This document shows positions 7,261 through 10,873 of a stretch of 10,873 bases of DNA, one piece after another. The notes beneath the pieces are model-generated. The model was given only the letters and a program-made list of their open reading frames with translations. It had not been told where the DNA came from and ran no database searches. A program made the translations under genes and the position numbers. The number at the start of each line of letters is the position of its first letter. Position 1 is the first letter of the stretch. The stretch is taken from contig WGAA01000075.1 in the NCBI GenBank assembly GCA_015489285.1, forward strand, positions 1-10,873. Direction: 5' to 3'. Source of the stretch: Anaerolineae bacterium. GTDB lineage: Bacteria > Chloroflexota > Anaerolineae > JAADDB01.

Positions 7261-8544
7261 ATGGCACGATTTCGCATCGAAGGAGGGCACCCCCTCAACG
7301 GTGAGGTTCATCCCAGCGGCAACAAGAATGCGGCCCTGCCCGCGCTGGCCGCTGCCCTGCTCACCGATGAGCCGGTCGTACTCCACAACGTGCCGGACAT
7401 CGGTGACGTGCGCACCATGCAAAATCTCTTGCGGTCCCTTGGCGTTTCCGTAGAACCCCTGGGCCCCCACTCCCTGCGCGTCCACGCCCGTCGGCTGAGC
7501 GGCCCCACCGTGGAACCCCGCTGGGCCAAGGCCATTCGGGCCTCCATCCTGCTGGCCGGGCCCATGCTGGCCCGTTTGGGGCAGGTACACCTGCCCCCTC
7601 CCGGCGGTGACGTCATCGGGCGGCGTCGCCTGGATACCCACATCCTGGCCTTGGAGGCCCTGGGCGCAGAGGTGGATTTCGACGACGCGTTCGAGTTCCG
7701 CACCCGTGGCCTGCGCGGCACGACCATCCTGTTAGACGAGGCCAGTGTGACCGCGACGGAGAACGCGGTCATGGCGGCCGTGCTGGCGCCGGGAACCACC
7801 GTCATCCGCAACGCGGCGTGTGAGCCCCACGTTCAGGACCTTTGCCATCTGCTCAACAGCATGGGCGCGCACATCGACGGGGTCGGCAGCAACGTCCTCA
7901 CCATCGAAGGGGTGGACGCGCTCCACGGCACGGAGTTCACCCTGGGACCCGATTACGTGGAGATCGGGAGCTTCATCGGGCTGGGCGCGGTGAGCCGGGG
8001 GGAATTGCGCATCACCCCCGTTCGCCCCGCCGAATTGCAGATGATCCGCTGGGTCTTCCAGGGGCGCCTGAACGTCAACATGCGGGTCGAAGGGGACACC
8101 CTCATCATCCCCGACGAGCAGGAATTGCGGGTCATCCCCGACGTGGGGGGCGCGATCCCCAAGATCGACGATGCGCCTTGGCCCATGTTCCCCGCGGATT
8201 TGATGAGCATCGCCCTCGTCGTGGCCACCCAGGCCGAGGGGGTCATCCTCATCCACGAGAAGATGTTCGAGAGCCGCCTCTACTTCGTGGACCGGTTGAT
8301 CAGCATGGGCGCGCACATCATCCTCTGCGATCCCCACCGGGCCGTCGTCAGCGGTCCGGCCTCCCTGCACGGGCAGCTCCTGGTGAGTCCGGACATCCGG
8401 GCGGGGATGGCCCTCCTCATCGCGGCCCTCATCGCCCGGGGGGAGAGCGAGATCCGCAACGTGGAACAGATCGATCGGGGATATCAGCACATCGAGCACA
8501 AACTTCAAGCCCTGGGCGCGCGCATAGAGCGCCTGCCCGACTAG
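7261..8544 (+). CDS. murA: UDP-N-acetylglucosamine 1-carboxyvinyltransferase with Asp in place of the catalytic Cys
   Basis: MurA transfers enolpyruvate from phosphoenolpyruvate to UDP-GlcNAc, the first committed step of peptidoglycan synthesis in the cytoplasm. From the ATG at 7261 (427 aa), Lys22 and Asn23 fall exactly where E. coli has them. I prefer this start because the G-rich GGGGGA lies about five bases upstream; the ATG at 7255, overlapping the previous stop as ATGA, would add two residues. Other landmarks are R-A-S-I-L-L-A-G-P, the active-site loop P-G-G-D-V-I-G-R-R-R-L-D at 114-125, F-P-A-D with Asp313 (equivalent to the general-base Asp305), Arg339, and D-R-G-Y-Q-H-I-E near the C-terminus. 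The loop residue that is Cys115 in E. coli is Asp117 here (codon GAC, 7609-7611). That change is known in naturally fosfomycin-tolerant MurA proteins such as that of Mycobacterium tuberculosis. All other key residues are kept, so an active enzyme is expected. Confidence 0.95.
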   Translation: MARFRIEGGHPLNGEVHPSGNKNAALPALAAALLTDEPVVLHNVPDIGDVRTMQNLLRSLGVSVEPLGPHSLRVHARRLSGPTVEPRWAKAIRASILLAGPMLARLGQVHLPPPGGDVIGRRRLDTHILALEALGAEVDFDDAFEFRTRGLRGTTILLDEASVTATENAVMAAVLAPGTTVIRNAACEPHVQDLCHLLNSMGAHIDGVGSNVLTIEGVDALHGTEFTLGPDYVEIGSFIGLGAVSRGELRITPVRPAELQMIRWVFQGRLNVNMRVEGDTLIIPDEQELRVIPDVGGAIPKIDDAPWPMFPADLMSIALVVATQAEGVILIHEKMFESRLYFVDRLISMGAHIILCDPHRAVVSGPASLHGQLLVSPDIRAGMALLIAALIARGESEIRNVEQIDRGYQHIEHKLQALGARIERLPD

Positions 8545-8552
8545 GACGAAAA

Positions 8553-8579
8553 CCCGTGGGAGGATGTCCTACCCACGGG
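8553..8579 (+). terminator. hairpin between murA and ndk (partial terminator or leader structure)
   Basis: CCCGTGGG (8553-8560) pairs perfectly with CCCACGGG (8572-8579). Inside, AGGA (8561-8564) can pair with TCCT (8567-8570) after one bulged A, leaving a very tight loop. No T-tract follows; the next bases are GTAAACATATC. It begins nine bases after the murA stop and ends before the ndk ribosome binding site. It may stabilise or partly terminate the upstream transcript, or mark an RNA processing point. Confidence 0.5.
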
Positions 8580-8613
8580 GTAAACATATCATCCTGCGAA
8601 GGAGGAGATAACC

Positions 8614-9072
8614 GTGGAACGTACATTTGTCATGATCAAGCCGGACGGTGTGCAGCGAGGGCTCATCGGGGAGATCATCACCCGGATGGAGCGGCGGGGG
8701 TTGAAGATCATCGGCATGAAGATGGTGTATGTGACGGAGGAGCTGGCCCGGCGGCATTACGCGGTGCACGAGGGCAAGCCCTTCTTCCCCGGCCTGATCG
8801 ACTACATTACCTCCGGTCCGGTCGTGGCCATGGTCGTCGAAGGCCCCCAGGCCATCCGGGTCGTCCGGGATATGGTGGGGGCCACGGATCCCCTCAAGGC
8901 CGCCGCGGGGACGATCCGCGGGGATTACGGGCTGGACATCGGTCGGAACCTGATCCACGCGTCCGACGGGGAGGATACGGCCCGCTTCGAGATCGACCTG
9001 TGGTTCGGCAGGGAGGGCATTATCACGTGGAAGCGGGACGTGGACCGCTGGATTCTCGAGAAGGTGGAATGA
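8614..9072 (+). CDS. ndk: nucleoside diphosphate kinase
   Basis: Ndk moves the gamma-phosphate of ATP to other nucleoside diphosphates through a phosphohistidine, balancing the NTP and dNTP pools. The 152-aa protein has the usual length. It shows M-I-K-P-D-G-V-Q-R-G at residues 7-16 (nucleotide-contacting Lys9), H-Y-A-V-H-E-G-K-P-F-F near 49-60, and the active-site run N-L-I-H-A-S-D at 112-118 with the phosphorylated His115. The last motif normally reads H-G-S-D; Ala116 replaces the glycine, a mild change. The start is GTG at 8614, set by GGAGGAG at 8601-8607 with a seven-base gap; no in-frame ATG gives a complete N-terminus. TATCAT at 8587-8592 resembles a -10 box but has no -35 partner, so expression probably comes from the upstream promoter. 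The stop overlaps the start of the sirtuin gene (ATGA at 9069-9072). Confidence 0.97.
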   Translation: MERTFVMIKPDGVQRGLIGEIITRMERRGLKIIGMKMVYVTEELARRHYAVHEGKPFFPGLIDYITSGPVVAMVVEGPQAIRVVRDMVGATDPLKAAAGTIRGDYGLDIGRNLIHASDGEDTARFEIDLWFGREGIITWKRDVDRWILEKVE

Positions 9073-9818
9073 GGACGATGACGGGCACACGCGCTCCTCG
9101 GGTGGTCGCGTTGACGGGCGCGGGCATCTCCGCGCCCTCAGGCGTCCCCACCTTCCGGGGGAAGGACGGGTTGTGGCGGAACGTGGATCCCCAGCAGCTG
9201 GCCACGCCCCACGCCTTTGCCCGGGATCCGAAGCTGGTGTGGGAGTGGTACGACTGGCGGCGTCAGCGCATTGCCGGCTGCGAGCCCAATCCCGCCCATT
9301 ACACCCTCGTCGAAATGGAGCGCACCTTGCCCCCCGGCCACATGGCCGTCATCACCCAGAACGTGGACGGACTGCACCAGAAGGCCGGGTCGAAGAACGT
9401 GTTGCCCCTGCACGGGGACATCTGGACGGTGCGGTGCGTGGAGTGTGGCTATCGGGCTGAGGACAGACGGGTCCCCCTGCCGGAGATTCCCCCGCGGTGT
9501 CCCCGCTGTGGAGGGCTGTTGCGGCCGGATGTGGTCTGGTTTGGGGAGACGCTGCCTTACGCAGTCCTCAACCAGGCCTTTGCCGTGGCCCAGGCCGCGG
9601 ACATCATGCTCGTCATCGGCACCTCCGCGGTCGTTCAGCCGGCCATCAGCTTGGCGTACACGGCCAAGCATCATGGGGCCCGACTCATCGAATTCAACCT
9701 GGAGGCGACCCCCCTTACCGCGGACGCGGACGAGAGCATCTTCGGCTCCGTCGACGAAACATTACCCCGCTGGTGGGCCGAAAAGAAGGTCGAATGGGGA
9801 CTGGCCGGGGAAACATGA
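9069..9818 (+). CDS. cobB: NAD-dependent protein deacylase, SIR2 (sirtuin) family, class III-like
   Basis: Sirtuins remove acyl groups from protein lysines, consuming NAD+ and releasing nicotinamide. The 249-aa protein shows the NAD-binding G-A-G-I-S-A-P-S-G-V-P-T-F-R-G near residues 16-30, T-Q-N-V-D-G-L-H near 96-103, the catalytic His115 in L-H-G-D, a structural zinc site of Cys123, Cys126, Cys144 and Cys147, then V-V-W-F-G-E and G-T-S-A-V-V-Q-P-A. Tyr61 and Arg64 (Y-D-W-R) reproduce the Tyr-x-x-Arg pair that in SIRT5 and E. coli CobB recognises succinyl- or malonyl-lysine, so desuccinylase activity is plausible in addition to deacetylation. The ATG at 9069 overlaps the ndk stop as ATGA, with AAGG four bases upstream inside ndk, which suggests translational coupling; ATG 9078 is an alternative. 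The frame is open far upstream through ndk and murA, but that is a high-GC artefact. The gene symbol reflects family usage, not proven orthology. Confidence 0.93.
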   Translation: MRTMTGTRAPRVVALTGAGISAPSGVPTFRGKDGLWRNVDPQQLATPHAFARDPKLVWEWYDWRRQRIAGCEPNPAHYTLVEMERTLPPGHMAVITQNVDGLHQKAGSKNVLPLHGDIWTVRCVECGYRAEDRRVPLPEIPPRCPRCGGLLRPDVVWFGETLPYAVLNQAFAVAQAADIMLVIGTSAVVQPAISLAYTAKHHGARLIEFNLEATPLTADADESIFGSVDETLPRWWAEKKVEWGLAGET

Positions 9819-9831
9819 ACGCGTTTCCCCG
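9806..9831. terminator. stem-loop between convergent genes, across the sirtuin stop codon
   Basis: CGGGGAAAC (9806-9814) and GTTTCCCCG (9823-9831) form a perfect 9-bp stem with an eight-base loop that contains most of the sirtuin stop codon (TGA 9816-9818). It sits just before the end of the convergent rsfS gene at 9841, so it could end transcription from both sides. No T-run follows on either strand, so it is not a textbook intrinsic terminator. Confidence 0.55.
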
Positions 9832-9840
9832 CGTCCCCAT

Positions 9841-10236
9841 TTAGGCCAACCGCACGACGACCGGCGCGTCGGCCCACAATCCTTCCAGGTCGTAATAAGC
9901 TCGGCGTTCGGGATCGAAGACGTGGACGACGACACTGCCGTAGTCCATGATGATCCACCCGCTTTCGGGGTGCCCGTGGACGCCGAGGGGTGTCGTTCCC
10001 ATCTCCTTTTTGATGCGGGTGGTCACTTCATCCACCACGGCGCGGGATTGACGGGCCGACGTGGTCGTGCTGATGAGGAAGTAATCTGCAATGAGGGTTA
10101 CCGGACGCATGTCCAGTAACACCAGATCCTCGGCCTGTTTCTCCTCGAAGATCTCGAGGATGCGATGGGCCAGGTCCAGAGGATCGTCCTGAGCTTCCGT
10201 TGTCTGAGTGATACGCGTTTGTACCTGTTTTCCCAT
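9841..10236 (-). CDS. rsfS: ribosomal silencing factor RsfS (Iojap/RsfA family)
   Basis: RsfS binds ribosomal protein L14 on the large subunit and blocks joining of the subunits when nutrients are low. The 131-aa protein begins with a non-conserved hydrophilic stretch of about 18 residues and then follows the family: A-H-R-I-L-E-I-F-E-E-K-Q-A-E-D near 23-37, I-A-D-Y-F-L-I-S-T-T-T-S-A-R-Q near 49-63, H-P-E-S-G-W-I-I-M-D-Y-G-S-V-V-V-H-V-F near 88-106, then Y-Y-D-L-E-G-L-W-A-D-A. The usual A-T-G-T-S is S-T-T-T-S here. The ATG is supported by AAAGGAG three to five bases upstream on the minus strand. In many bacteria rsfS adjoins nadD or obg; the gene on its left here is a convergent sirtuin and on its right lies only non-coding repeat sequence, so it looks like a stand-alone unit or the end of one whose other genes are outside the window. 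Confidence 0.95.
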   Translation of the reverse strand: MGKQVQTRITQTTEAQDDPLDLAHRILEIFEEKQAEDLVLLDMRPVTLIADYFLISTTTSARQSRAVVDEVTTRIKKEMGTTPLGVHGHPESGWIIMDYGSVVVHVFDPERRAYYDLEGLWADAPVVVRLA

Positions 10237-10323
10237 ATGCTCCTTTCGTGCAGTGTGATGTACTTCTCAAAAGTGTTTGGAAACGTGGGATTTTCTGGGC
10301 GCTAAACCGTCCGGCTCATTGTG
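10237..10323 (-). promoter_or_regulatory. rsfS leader region, promoter not resolved
   Basis: These 87 bases lie upstream of rsfS on its strand and are richer in A and T than the coding sequence. The ribosome binding site AAAGGAGC (10239-10246) is clear. The best -35/-10 candidate on the minus strand (TTTCCA with TACATC, 15 bp apart) is weak, so I assign no firm promoter although one would be expected here. Confidence 0.3.
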
Positions 10324-10371
10324 AGTAACGAGTAATCGGAACGATTAACGATTGACAATTAACGATTAAAG
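10324..10371. repeat. heptamer repeat cluster 1
   Basis: Seven near-consecutive units of about 7 bp: AGTAACG, AGTAATC, a 6-bp GGAACG, ATTAACG, ATTGACA, ATTAACG and ATTAAAG. The shared core is T-A-A-C-G. The cluster is much more AT-rich than the surrounding genome and has no coding capacity I would trust. Confidence 0.8.
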
Positions 10372-10373
10372 GA

Positions 10374-10410
10374 CTGGCGCAAAGACAAGATTGGCCCTAC
10401 AGCGCCAACG
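10374..10410. repeat. interspersed ~37-bp unit, copy A
   Basis: This segment between heptamer clusters 1 and 2 aligns without gaps to 10443-10479, with 26 of 37 identical positions by my count. It starts CTGGCG and ends with a C-C-A-A-C tract. More diverged relatives appear to lie at 10541-10570 and 10684-10712, both with a C-T-C-C-A-G-C element. Confidence 0.6.
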
Positions 10411-10412
10411 CT

Positions 10413-10440
10413 AGTAACGAGTCACGAGTAACGAGTAACT
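10413..10440. repeat. heptamer repeat cluster 2
   Basis: Four consecutive in-phase units: AGTAACG, AGTCACG, AGTAACG and AGTAACT. This is the most uniform of the four clusters. Confidence 0.85.
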
Positions 10441-10442
10441 GC

Positions 10443-10479
10443 CTGGCGTGAAGCCAAGGTTGACTCCACCAAGCCAACT
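10443..10479. repeat. interspersed ~37-bp unit, copy B
   Basis: This is the second copy of the unit at 10374-10410, placed between heptamer clusters 2 and 3. Both copies begin two or three bases after a heptamer cluster, which suggests that heptamers plus unit were duplicated together. Confidence 0.6.
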
Positions 10480-10487
10480 TGTCTTCA

Positions 10488-10536
10488 AGTTACGTATCAC
10501 GCGTTACGCATTACGAATCACGAATCACGCATCACG
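10488..10536. repeat. heptamer repeat cluster 3
   Basis: Seven perfectly in-phase 7-bp units of the form N-R-T-Y-A-C-G: AGTTACG, TATCACG, CGTTACG, CATTACG, AATCACG, AATCACG and CATCACG. Positions 3, 5, 6 and 7 are invariant across all seven units, while positions 1, 2 and 4 vary. Confidence 0.88.
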
Positions 10537-10581
10537 TTGCAGAGCCGAGCTACGCCTCCAGCGCCGACGTTCTCACCGGCG

Positions 10582-10609
10582 CCCGACGCATGACGCATGA
10601 CGAATGACG
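10582..10609. repeat. heptamer repeat cluster 4
   Basis: Four in-phase units: a diverged CCCGACG, then CATGACG twice and AATGACG. The core here is T-G-A-C-G, differing at one position from the other clusters. Confidence 0.8.
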
Positions 10610-10635
10610 TCACACATCTCAGCAGGCCGGGGCAC

Positions 10636-10674
10636 TCCAGACTTCCGAAGTTTCGCAGACTTCGGAAGTCTGGA
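10636..10674. repeat. nested palindrome (15-bp stem, 9-base loop)
   Basis: TCCAGACTTCCGAAG (10636-10650) is perfectly complementary to 10660-10674, with TTTCGCAGA between them. Each arm also carries its own dyad: ACTTC-C-GAAGT at 10641-10651 and ACTTC-G-GAAGT at 10659-10669, with centres 18 bp apart. It could be a REP-like dispersed element, a terminator for a gene to the right, or a paired protein-binding site. No T-tract follows on either strand. Confidence 0.8.
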
Positions 10675-10873
10675 CCACTTCTCGACGCCAAACACGCCCT
10701 CCAGCATCGTTCAGCTCCGGGCGGGTTCTCTCCCTTCTGTTTCCCTATCTTACTTCAACTTCCTCTTACCCACCAAAACAACCGCCAGGGGGACGGGGGG
10801 CTCTTGGGCTCGGGTGGTGTGTGGGTCGTGTCCACCACCTGAACCCGCCAGCGGACCTTTCCCCCCGCGTTCG
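10675..10873. other. non-coding tail, no convincing gene
   Basis: The last 199 bases hold a possible diverged interspersed unit (10684-10712), a pyrimidine-rich stretch at about 10718-10768, a G-rich run at about 10790-10800, and a weak inverted repeat (GGTGGTG at 10813-10819 with CACCACC at 10833-10839, 13-base loop). The forward frame from 10597 to 10842 has no recognisable protein features. I see no tRNA, promoter or clear terminator. Confidence 0.5.

Noticed and set aside
7842..9818. A 658-codon forward frame that runs through murA and ndk into the sirtuin gene
   Set aside because: Only the last 249 codons look like a protein family. The upstream part is the shifted frame of murA and ndk, is Pro/Arg/Gly-rich, and stays open because of high GC. 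The sirtuin starts at 9069.
10352..10357. Perfect TTGACA in heptamer cluster 1 as a forward promoter
   Set aside because: No -10-like sequence occurs at 15-19 bp downstream (the region is GGCGC-rich) and no gene follows on that strand.
10324..10609. A possible CRISPR array
   Set aside because: The repeats are 7 bp, degenerate and directly adjacent to each other; there are no identical 25-40-bp repeats with unique spacers and no cas genes nearby.
10636..10674. Terminal inverted repeat of an insertion sequence
   Set aside because: The two arms are only nine bases apart, no transposase is present and no target-site duplication is visible.
10597..10842. A forward frame of 81 codons in the right-hand non-coding region
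   Set aside because: It starts inside heptamer cluster 4, reads straight through the perfect palindrome, lacks a ribosome binding site and shows no protein-like pattern.

Overview
This is a high-GC bacterial window holding the ends or wholes of nine genes, followed on the right by a gene-free, repeat-rich stretch of about 640 bp. I infer a member of the Chloroflexota (Anaerolineae-like, possibly thermophilic). The grounds are the gene repertoire, in particular a plant-type glucuronokinase homologue and a fused cyclic-nucleotide-fold/bacterial-PH membrane protein, together with high GC and degenerate heptamer repeats between genes. No rRNA or other taxonomic marker is present, so this placement is an inference.

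Layout, left to right. (1) 1-1560: the 3' part of a GalU-type UTP:sugar-1-phosphate uridylyltransferase and, 9 bp downstream, a glucuronokinase-like GHMP kinase. Together they could make UDP-sugars, plausibly UDP-glucuronate. (2) 1634-6359: a possible promoter, then uvrC (excision repair nuclease), and 26 bp later a 905-aa membrane protein with three cyclic-nucleotide-binding-type folds and two copies of a transmembrane/bacterial-PH module. (3) 6387-9818: a convincing sigma70-type promoter, then a compact unit of S-adenosylmethionine hydrolase (DUF62 family), murA, ndk and a SIR2-family deacylase. Reading frames touch or overlap at two of its three joints, with a hairpin between murA and ndk. 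(4) 9841-10236, minus strand: rsfS (ribosomal silencing factor), convergent with the sirtuin gene. A 9-bp stem-loop lies across the sirtuin stop codon. (5) 10237-10873: no convincing gene. It holds four clusters of degenerate heptamers sharing a T-N-A-C-G core, interspersed with diverged copies of a roughly 40-bp unit, then a 15-bp-stem nested palindrome and a featureless tail.

The genes are mainly housekeeping: envelope precursors (UDP-sugars, MurA), DNA repair (UvrC), nucleotide balance (Ndk), translation control (RsfS) and cofactor-linked enzymes (SAM hydrolase, NAD-dependent deacylase). The points most worth a second look are the MurA whose catalytic cysteine is replaced by aspartate, the unusual 905-aa sensor-like membrane protein, the kinase/uridylyltransferase pair, and the composite repeat region. 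I do not see a defence system, mobile element or CRISPR array.
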